DNA of 64,000 nt from WJLY01 sp964562405 (GCA_964562405.1 CAZLTC010000005.1:1-64000); one strand, 5' to 3'. Positions 25,448 through 37,384 are shown, counted from the first letter of the stretch. Numbers and translations are program-made. The notes: generated by a model not told the origin, from the letters alone.

Positions 25448-26512
25448 ATGACGACGGGAGGGACGCTCGTCATCATGATGGCAGGTCCGGTGCCTCCGCC
25501 GCTCGGAGGCACCACGGTGCTGTTCGACTCGCTCGCGAAGGCGCTCTCGTCCCGTCCAGATGTCGACACGCGTGTCGTCGGGACCGGAGGGGTCCGGGGG
25601 AGAGGTCCGGGCACGCCGGCCGCGCTCGTGCGGCTCAGGCGCGAGATCGCGACGAACCTCCGCGGAGCCGACGTGGCCGCCCTGCACGTCTCGACGAGCG
25701 CGCTGCATCTGATGGCGCCGCTCTTTGCACGGGAGTGTGCCGCGGCGGGCGTTCCGATCATCATCCGCAAGTTCGGTGGAACCGACTTCATGGACTACTC
25801 GCTGCTTCGGCGCGCGCTCATACTCCGCACGCTCAGGCGAGCGGACCTCTATCTGGCTGAGACGCGGGAGCTGGTGAGCGTCGCCGGGCGCGAGGGCCTC
25901 GACCGTGTGCGTTGGTTCCCTAACAGCCGGCCGATGCCGCCACTTCCTGATGAAGCGCCCGGGCGGCGCTGCAGCCGATTCGTCTTCCTCGGCCAGGTGC
26001 ATCGCACCAAGGGCGTGCGCGAGCTCATCGAGGCTGGCGAGAAGATGCAGGACGGTGTGGTAGTGGACGTCTACGGGACGCTCGGCCACGACATCGCCAA
26101 GAGCGAGTTCGACGGCCTGACTCGCGTTCGATATCGGGGAAGCGTGGACGCGGTGGACGTGCACGACGTTCTGTCCCGTTACGACGCGCTCGTCCTGCCC
26201 AGCTACCACTCGGGCGAGGGGTATCCGGGGGTGGTGCTGGAAGCGTTCGGAGCGGGCCTTCCGGTCGTCGTCACCCGGTGGCGCGCGCTGCCCGAGATCG
26301 TCGACGACAGCTGCGGAGTTCTGGTTGAACCGCGGAGCGCCGTCGACCTCGAGAGGGCGATGAGGCTTCTCGTCTCGGACGCGCAGCTCTACTCGAGGCT
26401 GCGCGAGGGAGTGAGGATCAGGCGCGAGGAGTTCTCCGATTCGGTGTGGAACGAGAGGTTCGTGCAGATGTGTCGCGAGGTCGCGATCGGACGGCGTGAC
26501 GATAGGGAGTGA
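25448..26512 (+). CDS. Glycosyltransferase family 4-like protein 2
   Basis: A 354-residue GT-B enzyme. The ATG at 25448 follows GGAGG. The N-terminal domain starts MMAGPVPPPLGGTTVLFDSL. The C-terminal signature is SYHSGEGYPGVVLEAFGAG followed by PVVVTRWRALPEIV. A linker of 43 bp separates it from the preceding glycosyltransferase. It is expected to extend the same repeat unit; donor and acceptor are unknown. Confidence 0.88.
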   Translation: MTTGGTLVIMMAGPVPPPLGGTTVLFDSLAKALSSRPDVDTRVVGTGGVRGRGPGTPAALVRLRREIATNLRGADVAALHVSTSALHLMAPLFARECAAAGVPIIIRKFGGTDFMDYSLLRRALILRTLRRADLYLAETRELVSVAGREGLDRVRWFPNSRPMPPLPDEAPGRRCSRFVFLGQVHRTKGVRELIEAGEKMQDGVVVDVYGTLGHDIAKSEFDGLTRVRYRGSVDAVDVHDVLSRYDALVLPSYHSGEGYPGVVLEAFGAGLPVVVTRWRALPEIVDDSCGVLVEPRSAVDLERAMRLLVSDAQLYSRLREGVRIRREEFSDSVWNERFVQMCREVAIGRRDDRE

Positions 26513-26516
26513 GGGC

Positions 26517-27887
26517 GTGGGATTCGAGAGCAGACGCAGGCTGTACGAATCAATGCCGTCGTGGCTCAAGGCCGGCGTTAGGCTCGTGCCTTTCGGTTGG
26601 ATCGCCGGCCCTTCGTACAGACGTACCATGGCGCGGGCGAAGCGCTTCGAGCGGGCGTCCGCCGCGGAGATCCTGACCTGGACCGAGAAGGCCCTCCGCG
26701 AGATACTCGATTTCGCCACCTCCGAGGTGCCGGCGTACCGTCCTCACAGGGGAGACTTCGAGCGCCACAGGCCGTTCGAGGCCCTTAAGGCGTTCCCGCT
26801 TCTCGACAAGGACGCGCTGCAGGAGAGATGGCCCGAGTACCTCCCGCGCAGGCTGTCGGAGCTCCCTCATTACGAGATCTCGACGGGCGGAACGAGCGGG
26901 AACCAGCTCCGGTTCCTGGTCGACGACGACTCGCAATCGGTGGAGACCGCGTTCGTCCACCGCGTCTGGAGCTGGGTGGGATACACCCCGAGGTCCACCA
27001 AGGCGACGTTTCGCGGCGTGACCTTCGCGAACCTGCCGCCGGGCGTCTACTGGCAGTCGAATCCGATCTACGGGGAGCTTCAGTTCTCTCCGTTCCACAT
27101 GAACGAGAAGACGCTTCCCGCATACATGGAGCGCCTCGTGAGCTTCGCCCCGGACTTCCTGCATGGCTATCCGTCGGCCATCGACACGCTCGCGGAGTAT
27201 GTGCTCCGAACCGGAGCCGCCGAGAGGATCCCGCCGATCAAGGCGGCGCTGCTCGCGTCGGAAGCGTGCGGGCCCGACCAGCGCGAGCGGATAGCGCGCG
27301 CGTTCGGGACCAGGGTCTTCCCGATATACGGTCACAGCGAGAGGCTCATCCTTGGCGCCGAGTGCGAGCGTGAGCACGTCTACCATCACGTTCCGGACTA
27401 CGGCGTCCTCGAGATCGTCACCGCGGACGGCTCGCCGTGCTCGACCGAGGGAGAGAGGGGAGAGCTGGTGGGCACCGGACTGCACAACCGCTCCATGCCG
27501 CTCATCCGGTACAGGACCGGCGACCTGGCGACACGCATGGAGCGCGCCTGTTCGTGCGGCCGCTCATGGGAGCGTTTCACGGACGTGGAGGGGCGATGGA
27601 AGCAGGATTTCCTGCAGGGCAGGGACGGCGCCAGGATCTCCCTGACCGCGCTCAACATGCACGGTCCCGTCCTGCGGAACGTCGTCAGATACCAGTACGT
27701 GCAAAGCGAACCGGGGATCGCGGTGTTCCGTGTCGTGCCTTCCCCCGAGTTCGGGGAAGAGGATCGGCGCGGGATCGAAACCGCCTTCCATGACAAGGTC
27801 GGCGACCAGATAGATCTGAGCGTGGAGGTCGTCGATTCCATTGAGCTGACCGAACGCGGGAAGCTCAGGAGGCTCGTTCTCGAGTAG
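26517..27887 (+). CDS. CapK/PaaK-like adenylate-forming enzyme 2
   Basis: A second adenylate-forming protein of the CapK/PaaK group, about 456 residues. Motifs are ISTGGTSGNQLRF, YGHSERLILGAEC, RYRTGDLAT and CSCGRSWERF. The start may be GTG at 26517 (behind AGGGAGTGAG) or GTG at 26496 overlapping the previous gene; I prefer the former. It shares little obvious sequence with the first such enzyme outside these motifs, so the two may activate different groups. Both lie in the same polysaccharide locus, which argues for modification of the polymer and not for aromatic-acid breakdown. Confidence 0.85.
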   Translation: MGFESRRRLYESMPSWLKAGVRLVPFGWIAGPSYRRTMARAKRFERASAAEILTWTEKALREILDFATSEVPAYRPHRGDFERHRPFEALKAFPLLDKDALQERWPEYLPRRLSELPHYEISTGGTSGNQLRFLVDDDSQSVETAFVHRVWSWVGYTPRSTKATFRGVTFANLPPGVYWQSNPIYGELQFSPFHMNEKTLPAYMERLVSFAPDFLHGYPSAIDTLAEYVLRTGAAERIPPIKAALLASEACGPDQRERIARAFGTRVFPIYGHSERLILGAECEREHVYHHVPDYGVLEIVTADGSPCSTEGERGELVGTGLHNRSMPLIRYRTGDLATRMERACSCGRSWERFTDVEGRWKQDFLQGRDGARISLTALNMHGPVLRNVVRYQYVQSEPGIAVFRVVPSPEFGEEDRRGIETAFHDKVGDQIDLSVEVVDSIELTERGKLRRLVLE

Positions 27888-27907
27888 CACGCGGGATGGA
27901 GTGCCGC

Positions 27908-29563
27908 ATGACAGGCGTCGGTAGATACGCGCGAACGCTGCGCTACCTGCGGGTCAGACAGATCGTAGCGCGGGCGCTCAGGATGGCCGTCCGGGCGTGC
28001 CCGAGTGCGGCTGAGCGCCCACCGCTCCGCGAACGGCGGGCCGGCATCGCTGAACCTCCGGCACGCGAGCCCGAGTGGCTCGCGATGGACAGGGTCAGGA
28101 TCCTCAATGTCGAGAGGGAGATGCCCGGCGGCATAGGCTGGGAGCCCGATGACGTTCCGAGGCTCTGGAAGTACCACCTCCACTACTTCTCCGACCTGCC
28201 CGGCCGAGCGCGGGACGAGAGTTCTGCGTGGCTTGCCGACGTCGTACGGTCTTGGATCTCCTCCTGCCCTCCGGGGACCAGAGACGCCTGGGACCCCTAC
28301 CCGACCTCGCTCCGGGTCATGAACTGGACGAAGTGGCTGCTGCAGCTTCCGGACGAACAACGCGACGAGGAGATGCTCCAGAGCCTTGCGGTTCAGGTCA
28401 GGCAACTGGAGCGTTCGGTCGAGCATGACATCTCGGGGAACCACATCTTCGCGAACGCGTCAGCGCTGTGCGCTGCTGGGCTTCTGTTTGACGGCGAGGA
28501 GGCCGCGCGCTGGCTTTCCGCCGGACGGAGGCTGCTCGGCCGAGAGCTCGGGGAACAGGTGCTCCCGGACGGTGGACACTACGAGCGCTCTCCCATGTAT
28601 CACGCGATCGTCCTCGAGCAGATCCTCGACGTCCTCAACATCTCGCAGGGGCTGCCGGGCCATGAGGGCGCCGCGCTCGAGGGATTCAGAGCAGAGCTCA
28701 CGTCCGCGGCCGAACGCATGCTCCCGTGGCTCGTCACGATGACTCACCCGGACGGGGGGCCTTCGTTCTTCAACGACACGACGATGGGTGTGGCTCCCGC
28801 GCTCGAGCAGCTCCTGGCCTACGCATCGAGACTCGGGCTGGAGCTTCCGCCCGCGAGCGCCGCTGGCACCACGGCCCTCCAAGAGAGCGGCTACTTCCGG
28901 CTCGTGTCCGACCGCGGCGACACCGTGGTCATCTTCGACGCCGGTCCGATCGGTCCGGACCACCAGCCCGGGCACGGCCACTGCGATGTGCTGTCGTTCG
29001 AGGTCTCCAGGGCGGGGAGGAGAGTGCTCGTGAACTCGGGCGTGTCCACATACGAGCCCGGACCCGAGCGCCTCAGGCAGCGCGGAACCTCGGCCCACAA
29101 CTCCGCGCGCGTCGACGGGGAGGAGTCGTGCGAGCTCTGGGGCTCTCACAGGTGCGGCAGGAGACACGGGATCCTCTCGGCCTCGCTGTCAGGACGGACC
29201 GCGGAGGGAATTCACACGGGCTTCGCGCATCTCCCGGGCAGTCCCTTCCATCACAGGAGCGTCGAGGTGTCCGAGGGCGGCGTCCACATTCGGGACGGGT
29301 TCGACGGCGAGGGAGAACACCTCGTCGAATGGTGGCTGCGCGTCCATCCGGATCTTGAGGCGCGCGCCGAGCGCGGGGGCTTTGTCCTGCGGGCAGGCGG
29401 GAGCGTAGTGGGGCTGCTCCGGTTCCCGCCTGAGACCGCACCGTCTCTCGGAGAGTCCACCTGGCATCCAGGCTTCAATCTATGCCGGCCCTGTCCGATC
29501 GTAACAGCCACGTGGCGCGGACGGTTGCCCGCTGACTTCGAGTTCGAGATCATCTGGGAGTAG
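27908..29563 (+). CDS. Heparinase II/III-like polysaccharide lyase
   Basis: The 551-residue protein has an N-terminal alpha/alpha-toroid (PYPTSLRVMNWTKWLLQL, EHDISGNHIFANASALCAAG, GGHYERSPMYHAIVLEQILD) and a C-terminal beta-sandwich with GHGHCDVLSFEV and the SAHNSARVDGEES motif of the Hepar_II_III family. The ATG at 27908 follows GGAG; an ATG four codons upstream is possible. No clear signal peptide is present, so export is uncertain. Family members cleave uronate-containing polymers by beta-elimination. In a biosynthetic locus it may trim or edit the polymer. It lies 20 bp after the second CapK-like gene. Confidence 0.88.
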   Translation: MTGVGRYARTLRYLRVRQIVARALRMAVRACPSAAERPPLRERRAGIAEPPAREPEWLAMDRVRILNVEREMPGGIGWEPDDVPRLWKYHLHYFSDLPGRARDESSAWLADVVRSWISSCPPGTRDAWDPYPTSLRVMNWTKWLLQLPDEQRDEEMLQSLAVQVRQLERSVEHDISGNHIFANASALCAAGLLFDGEEAARWLSAGRRLLGRELGEQVLPDGGHYERSPMYHAIVLEQILDVLNISQGLPGHEGAALEGFRAELTSAAERMLPWLVTMTHPDGGPSFFNDTTMGVAPALEQLLAYASRLGLELPPASAAGTTALQESGYFRLVSDRGDTVVIFDAGPIGPDHQPGHGHCDVLSFEVSRAGRRVLVNSGVSTYEPGPERLRQRGTSAHNSARVDGEESCELWGSHRCGRRHGILSASLSGRTAEGIHTGFAHLPGSPFHHRSVEVSEGGVHIRDGFDGEGEHLVEWWLRVHPDLEARAERGGFVLRAGGSVVGLLRFPPETAPSLGESTWHPGFNLCRPCPIVTATWRGRLPADFEFEIIWE

Positions 29564-29767
29564 AGCCGCACACACGCGACGACACCCGCGGAGCGCGAGC
29601 GGGTCCTGCGCGAACAGGGAGATGCGCGGGCACGGCCCGGAGGCGAGACGGGATTCCGGTTGCGCCGACGTCCCAATCTCTGCGAACATCCACTGATGAT
29701 CTCTCATTCGGCGCCGCCCACACCGCGGTTCGCCGCTTGGTGGAGACGCGAACGTGGAGGTTGCTCC

Positions 29768-30868
29768 ATGAGAGTAGTGCTCATAGCCGGCGCCAGGCCG
29801 AATTTCATGAAGGTCGCGCCCCTCAGGGAGGCGCTCGCCCGCCGGCCTGATGTGGAGCCCATCATCGTACACACCGGCCAGCACTACGATGACATGATGT
29901 CGGCCGCCTTCTTCAGAGAGCTCAGGATACCCGCGCCCGACCGCAACCTCGGGGTAGGCTCGGCGTCACATGCGGTGCAGGCGGCTCGCATCATGCAGGC
30001 CTTCGACGCGTTTCTCGACCAGGAGGCCGTCGACGCGGTGGCCGTGGTCGGAGACGTCAACTCGACTCTCGCCTGCTCGGTGACCGCGGTGAAGAGAGGC
30101 ATTCCCGTCGCTCACGTCGAGGCCGGCCTCCGCAGCTTTGATTGGAGCATGCCCGAGGAGATCAACCGGATCGTCACGGATTCGGTATCGTCGTTCCTCT
30201 TCACGCCGTCGCGTGACGCGGACGAGAACCTGAGGAGAGAGGGGAGGTCCGACGAGGACATCTACTTCGTGGGCAACGTAATGGTCGACACGCTCCTCAG
30301 GTTCAAGGACGAGGCGCTGGCCAGGGACGAGGTGCTGTTCCATCTGGGCCTGACGCCGGGTTCGTACGCGATGCTGACTCTGCACCGGCCGGCGAACGTC
30401 GACCAGCGGCCCGTGTTCGAGGGTGTGCTCGAGGCGATCGAGGTGATCGCGCGCGACATTCCGGTCGTCTACCCGATGCACCCGAGGAGCGTCAAGACGC
30501 TCGAGGCGGTGGGGCTGGGTGGGCGCGCGCGGTCGATCGACGGGCTGGTGCTGACGGGGGCGCTCGGCTACATCGACTTCATCGCTCTCGAGGGACGAGC
30601 CAAGTTCGTCATGACAGACTCCGGCGGCGTGCAGGAGGAGACGACGGTGCTTGGCGTGCCGTGCCTTACCCTTAGGCCCAACACCGAGAGACCCGTTACG
30701 ATAAGCCACGGGACCAACAGGCTCGTCGGCACCGACAAGGACGCGCTGATCGCGGCCGCGCGCGATGTCATGGGTTCCGGCGAGACAAGGACCGAGGGCC
30801 CCCCGGAGCTGTGGGACGGCCGAACCTCGGAACGCATAGCCGATGTGCTCGAGAAAGGACTGGGATGA
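29768..30868 (+). CDS. wecB: UDP-N-acetylglucosamine 2-epimerase (non-hydrolysing)
   Basis: Interconverts UDP-GlcNAc and UDP-ManNAc in the cytoplasm, giving precursors for ManNAc or ManNAcA residues. The 366 residues show the family start IAGARPNFMKVAPL, HTGQHYDD, VVGDVNST, HVEAGLRS, PEEINR and MTDSGGVQEE. The ATG at 29768 follows GGAGG; upstream in-frame sequence lacks homology. About 200 bp lie before it, without a convincing promoter. The next gene, an aminotransferase, follows after four bases. No UDP-ManNAc dehydrogenase (WecC) is in the window. Confidence 0.93.
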   Translation: MRVVLIAGARPNFMKVAPLREALARRPDVEPIIVHTGQHYDDMMSAAFFRELRIPAPDRNLGVGSASHAVQAARIMQAFDAFLDQEAVDAVAVVGDVNSTLACSVTAVKRGIPVAHVEAGLRSFDWSMPEEINRIVTDSVSSFLFTPSRDADENLRREGRSDEDIYFVGNVMVDTLLRFKDEALARDEVLFHLGLTPGSYAMLTLHRPANVDQRPVFEGVLEAIEVIARDIPVVYPMHPRSVKTLEAVGLGGRARSIDGLVLTGALGYIDFIALEGRAKFVMTDSGGVQEETTVLGVPCLTLRPNTERPVTISHGTNRLVGTDKDALIAAARDVMGSGETRTEGPPELWDGRTSERIADVLEKGLG

Positions 30869-30872
30869 CGAC

Positions 30873-31997
30873 ATGAAGGTGCCGCTTCTGGATCTCAAGA
30901 GACAGTACCGTACGATCAAGCCCGAGATCGACACGGCGATCGAGGAGGTCGTCGAGTCGCAGGTGTTCAAGCTGGGTCCGAAGGTGACCGACTTCGAGGA
31001 CCGGGTGGCGGAGTATTGCGGGACGAAGAGGGCGGTCGGCGTGGCGTCCGGCTCCGACGCGCTCCTTCTCGCGCTCATGGCGGTGGGCGTCGGCCGTGAT
31101 GACGAGGTGATCACAACCCCGTACACGTTCTTCGCGACAGGCGGCGCCATCGCGCGGCTCGGGGCCGTTCCGGTGTTCGTCGACATCGACCCGCTCACGT
31201 ACAACATGGACCCCGGGTTGATCGAGCAGGCGATCACGGACAGGACACGCGCCATCATGCCCGTTCACCTCTACGGCCAGTGCGCCGACATGGACCCGAT
31301 CATGGAGATAGCCTGCCGCAGCGGGATCCCCGTCATCGAGGACGCCGCCCAGGCAATAGGAGCCGAGTATCGGGGTCGCCGCGCGGGTTCGATCGGTGCG
31401 CTCGGCTGCTTCAGTTTCTTCCCGAGCAAGAACCTCGGCGGGTACGGTGACGGAGGAATGATAACGACCGATGACTCAGAGGTGGCCGACCTTCTGATCA
31501 GCCTCCGCGAGCACGGCCAGACCCTCAGGGATGGCGGGCAGACCGAGATGTATCACCACTGGACGATCGGGCTCAACAGCCGGCTCGATGCGCTTCAGGC
31601 GGTCGTCCTGGCGGTGAAGCTGCGCCACCTCGATGAGTGGAGCGATGGCCGCGCGCGGAACGCGGCCTACTACCGGTCGAGGTTCGAGGGGTCGCCCGTT
31701 ATGGCTCCTCACGTCCTGCCGGAGTCACGCCACATCTACAACCAGTACGTGATCCGTGTCTCCAACCGCGACGCGCTCCGCGAGCACCTCAAGGAGAACG
31801 GGATCGGCTGCGCGCTCTACTACCCCGTCCCGCTGCACCTGCAGTCGTGCTTCTCCTCGCTCGGCATGGGCTCGGGCGATATGCCTGAGGCCGAGAGGGC
31901 GTCGGCGGAGACGCTCTCCATACCGGTCTTCTCGCTCCTGACGGAAGAGGAGAGGGATTACGTCGCAACGACGATCCTCGGATTCGTGAGAGCGTAG
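30873..31997 (+). CDS. DegT/DnrJ/EryC1-family sugar aminotransferase
   Basis: PLP-dependent aminotransferase of 374 residues making an amino sugar nucleotide from a keto sugar. It begins KVPLLDLKRQYRTIKPEI; the PLP lysine is in FFPSKNLGGYGDGGM, and VIEDAAQAIGAEY holds the aspartate that contacts the cofactor. The start ATG at 30873 sits four bases after the wecB stop behind AAAGGA. The N-terminus resembles aminotransferases that form 3-amino sugars such as WbpE, but the exact keto sugar cannot be deduced. It supplies precursor for the locus polymer. Confidence 0.92.
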   Translation: MKVPLLDLKRQYRTIKPEIDTAIEEVVESQVFKLGPKVTDFEDRVAEYCGTKRAVGVASGSDALLLALMAVGVGRDDEVITTPYTFFATGGAIARLGAVPVFVDIDPLTYNMDPGLIEQAITDRTRAIMPVHLYGQCADMDPIMEIACRSGIPVIEDAAQAIGAEYRGRRAGSIGALGCFSFFPSKNLGGYGDGGMITTDDSEVADLLISLREHGQTLRDGGQTEMYHHWTIGLNSRLDALQAVVLAVKLRHLDEWSDGRARNAAYYRSRFEGSPVMAPHVLPESRHIYNQYVIRVSNRDALREHLKENGIGCALYYPVPLHLQSCFSSLGMGSGDMPEAERASAETLSIPVFSLLTEEERDYVATTILGFVRA

Positions 31998-32008
31998 GGG
32001 GCTTAAGG

Positions 32009-32926
32009 ATGCGGCGCGCGTCCGCCGGGCGTCACATCGATCCTCGCTCGCCGCGGGGCTACTACGTCGACCACTCTCGAGCGGCCGGCCCGACCGCCAT
32101 CGGCGCGGACGGGCTGCCGGAGCTCAGGAGGCCGGTCGACGGCCACACGCATTCAGCTCTCGAGGTTGCCCGCTGGGGTCTGGGCAACCTCGAGCTGTAC
32201 CTGGAGAGCGGAAACACCGCGAGGCGCGACGGGTTCGAGCGCGCCGCGAGGTTCCTCATCGACACCATCGAGGTCGTGCCCTCCAGCTTCGGGGGCTGGG
32301 CCATGCCGCCCGCGCCGCCTCCCTACGGCAGGTTGCTTCCGAGGGGCCATTTCGCCGCAGGTGCGCAGGGCGAGTGTCTGTCGGTCGTCGTGAGGGCGTG
32401 GACGCTGCTCGGCGCCGACGGCGCCGAGCAGACGGCGGACAGGGCCGCCGCCGCACTGGCCGCGCCGATCGCCGATGGAGGACTTCTGAGGGAGATAGGC
32501 GAGCCGACGGGTGTCGCGGGACTCGACTCGCTGGCCTTCCTCGAGGAGTACCCTCTCGAAGAGCGCCCTGTGATGGACTTGTCGGGACACGTTCGGGGTC
32601 TTCTTGGCGTCCACGACTACTGGCTGGCGAGCGGTGATCCCACCGCCGGCTCGCTGCGGGAACGCTGCATTCGGGGCCTGGCCTTCGTGCTCGACCGGTT
32701 CGACCTTGGATACTGGACGCTGGACGACCTCGACGTCGCCGCGCCGGGCCTCAGTCTGTCGAGTCCTTACGCGTTGAGGGAACACATCTTGCATGCGTTC
32801 ACCCTGGCCGAGGTATTCAACAGCGAATCGTTTCACGACGCCGCCCTTCGTTGGCGCTCCTATCAAGCGAGCCCGCTGTGCCGCACCCAGGCCCTCGTGC
32901 GCAGAGCGGCCGGTCGCCTGACGTGA
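32009..32926 (+). CDS. D-glucuronyl C5-epimerase C-terminal-domain-like protein
   Basis: The 305-residue protein aligns by pattern with the C-terminal catalytic domain of glucuronyl C5-epimerases. Matches in order are VARWGLGNLELYLESGN, a hydrophobic Ala-rich helix, GAQGECLSVVVRAWTLL, a LEEYP segment, GHVRGLLGVHDYWLASGD, LGYWTLDDL and SPYALREHI. Such enzymes convert glucuronate to iduronate in a polymer. There is no signal peptide. It follows the aminotransferase by 11 bp and lies within 3 kb of a heparinase-like lyase. Assignment rests on motif order, not a database search. Confidence 0.72.
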   Translation: MRRASAGRHIDPRSPRGYYVDHSRAAGPTAIGADGLPELRRPVDGHTHSALEVARWGLGNLELYLESGNTARRDGFERAARFLIDTIEVVPSSFGGWAMPPAPPPYGRLLPRGHFAAGAQGECLSVVVRAWTLLGADGAEQTADRAAAALAAPIADGGLLREIGEPTGVAGLDSLAFLEEYPLEERPVMDLSGHVRGLLGVHDYWLASGDPTAGSLRERCIRGLAFVLDRFDLGYWTLDDLDVAAPGLSLSSPYALREHILHAFTLAEVFNSESFHDAALRWRSYQASPLCRTQALVRRAAGRLT

Positions 32927-33055
32927 GGCATATCTCCCCCATTGTGAATGTCATTCGTTCCGACTCGACCGCCTGTGGGCTTTCGCGAGGGCGGGCTTCG
33001 TGCTAGATTTCTCGGAACGGTCTTGTGCTGTGGTCCGGTGCCGGAGGTTGGAGGC

Positions 33056-34399
33056 TTGGTCGGACTCGGACAGATTTGGTGCGCTCTCGCCATGCTCGGC
33101 GCCACCGGCGTCGCGTCCTGGCTTCTGATGAAGCCGGCCGCACGCCTCGGGCTGTACCTTGGCCTCGTCGACCTCCCGAGCACGCGCCGGACCAGGGCGA
33201 GACCCATCCCCACCACGGGGGGGCTCGTTGTGTTCGTCGTGTTCATCGCCGCCATGACGATCTCTCTGCGGCTCTGCGGAGGAGGATTCGAACCAGACGT
33301 TCTCGTCAAGTACTCGGCCCTCACAAGCGGCGGCATCGTCATCGTCATACTCGGGATGCTCGATGACCGCTTGAACCTCCGCCCTCACATCAAGCTGGTC
33401 GTACAGACGGCGGTGGCAGTGACGATGGTGGCCTCCGGAGTAGGCATAGAGCACGTCAAGTTCCTCGTCGGGCCGCTTCACCATCTCGGCTGGCTCACGT
33501 ATCCCGTCACCGTCTTCTGGTTCGTTGGATTCATGAACGCCATCAATCTCGTAGACGGCCTCGACGGCCTTGCGGGGGGCATTGCCGCCATCGGTGCGGC
33601 AGCGCTCTTCGCTGTCGGCGTCATCAATGAGAATGTCCTTCTCTATCTGATGGCGGCCGCCCTGCTGGGAAGCACCGTCGGCTTCCTGCTGCACAACTTC
33701 AGGGAGGGCAACATCTACCTGGGTGATGCGGGAAGCATGGTGCTCGGGTTCTTCCTGGCGGGGGGCTCCGTTGTCGGCGCCTACGGCGACGGTGCGAGCA
33801 ACGCGCTCCTGGTTGCGGGCGCGTGCATGGCGATCCCGGCGTTCGACGTCGTGACGACGATCGTCCGGCGCAGCAAGTCGCACAAGGGAGTGATGACGCC
33901 GGACCGCGCTCACACGCACCACCGGCTGATCCGTTTCGGGTTGAACCCGAAGGCGGCCGTCGTGGTGCTCTGGTGCATCACGCTCTTCTTCGGCGGGCAG
34001 ATGCTAGGGCTCGTGGCTTCTCACGGGCTGGTCTACGTGCTGGGGAGCTACGTGGCGGCGGCTGCGGTGGCCAACGTGATCGTCGACCAGCACAGGAAGA
34101 ACACGCGGACGATACAGAGCGACCTCCGGGAGGAGGTCCTCTATCTTGCTGGACTGCCGAGGACGCTCTCCGCGCCCGACGCGCACGACGGGATGACGCT
34201 CCGCGAACTCATCGTGGCGCAGATCCGCCGCGAGGCCCGGTACCGCAGGCTGGTGAGGGAAGAGAAGAACCCACCGACGGGCGGCGTGCCCGAGCTTCAG
34301 ACGGCTCCTCGCGGCCGGTCCTCCGCCGTGCGGTCCCGCGTCCCCGAAGAGGCCGCGGGCGGCCTCCTCACGGAAGATGAAGACCACCGCGCCGACTGA
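33056..34399 (+). CDS. WecA/TagO-type undecaprenyl-phosphate sugar-1-phosphate transferase
   Basis: Polytopic enzyme (447 residues from this start) that begins repeat-unit synthesis by loading a HexNAc-1-phosphate on undecaprenyl phosphate. Features are the RPIPTTGGLVVF start region, ILGMLDDRLNLRPHIK, NLVDGLDGLAGGI, IYLGDAGSMVLG and DRAHTHHRLIRFG. The TTG at 33056 has GGAGG eight bases upstream and begins just before the first helix; an ATG at 32948 would add 36 residues. The long C-terminal cytoplasmic tail of about 100 residues is charged and unlike the core family. It is the last gene of the polysaccharide locus. Confidence 0.88.
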   Translation: MVGLGQIWCALAMLGATGVASWLLMKPAARLGLYLGLVDLPSTRRTRARPIPTTGGLVVFVVFIAAMTISLRLCGGGFEPDVLVKYSALTSGGIVIVILGMLDDRLNLRPHIKLVVQTAVAVTMVASGVGIEHVKFLVGPLHHLGWLTYPVTVFWFVGFMNAINLVDGLDGLAGGIAAIGAAALFAVGVINENVLLYLMAAALLGSTVGFLLHNFREGNIYLGDAGSMVLGFFLAGGSVVGAYGDGASNALLVAGACMAIPAFDVVTTIVRRSKSHKGVMTPDRAHTHHRLIRFGLNPKAAVVVLWCITLFFGGQMLGLVASHGLVYVLGSYVAAAAVANVIVDQHRKNTRTIQSDLREEVLYLAGLPRTLSAPDAHDGMTLRELIVAQIRREARYRRLVREEKNPPTGGVPELQTAPRGRSSAVRSRVPEEAAGGLLTEDEDHRAD

Positions 34400-34447
34400 C
34401 CCCCGCCCACCAGGCAAGTTCCCAGTGAGTACGTTTCCCGATGTCGA

Positions 34448-34476
34448 TTGCCAGCGTCGCCGCCGGGTGCTATGTT
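34448..34476 (+). promoter_or_regulatory. Sigma70-type promoter of ppdK
   Basis: TTGCCA (34448-34453), a 17-bp spacer and TATGTT (34471-34476) lie about 70 bp upstream of the ppdK ATG. Confidence 0.55.
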
Positions 34477-34545
34477 GGAGTGCTCAGGTGCGGTGACGCG
34501 CATGCGCCGTCTCCGCTGGTTCGCCACTCTTGACAGGAGAATGAG

Positions 34546-37218
<2,673 letters not shown>

Positions 37219-37231
37219 GCCCCTTCGCGGC

Positions 37232-37291
37232 GTGCGAGCTTGACGAACGACCAGTCAGCAGGGCGCCCCTCGACGCCGTGCGAGCTTGACG
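37232..37291 (+). repeat. Duplicated 14-bp element that includes the -35 box
   Basis: GTGCGAGCTTGACG is present at 37232-37245 and at 37278-37291, 46 bp apart. The second copy supplies the -35 hexamer of the promoter that follows; the first has no evident -10. Confidence 0.8.
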
Positions 37292-37314
37292 TATGCTCAA
37301 GATGAGGATACAAT
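37286..37314 (+). promoter_or_regulatory. Near-consensus sigma70 promoter of the CXXC / Fe-S membrane gene pair
   Basis: TTGACG (37286-37291), a 17-bp spacer and TACAAT (37309-37314) lie 70 bp before the GTG at 37385. Confidence 0.75.
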
Positions 37315-37384
37315 AGGCTCTGTGGGGCCGTTCCCCCGAAGGGTCTCCTGCCTCCGCGTGTTGGCCGCTGGACAGGAGTTGCTC

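Noticed and set aside
21590..27887. CapK-like genes as phenylacetate-CoA ligases of aromatic degradation
   Set aside because: Neighbours are polysaccharide genes and no other paa gene is present.
29564..29767. Promoter or small gene in the 200-bp gap before wecB
   Set aside because: Only short 6-bp inverted repeats were found; no convincing -35/-10 pair or ORF with ribosome site.
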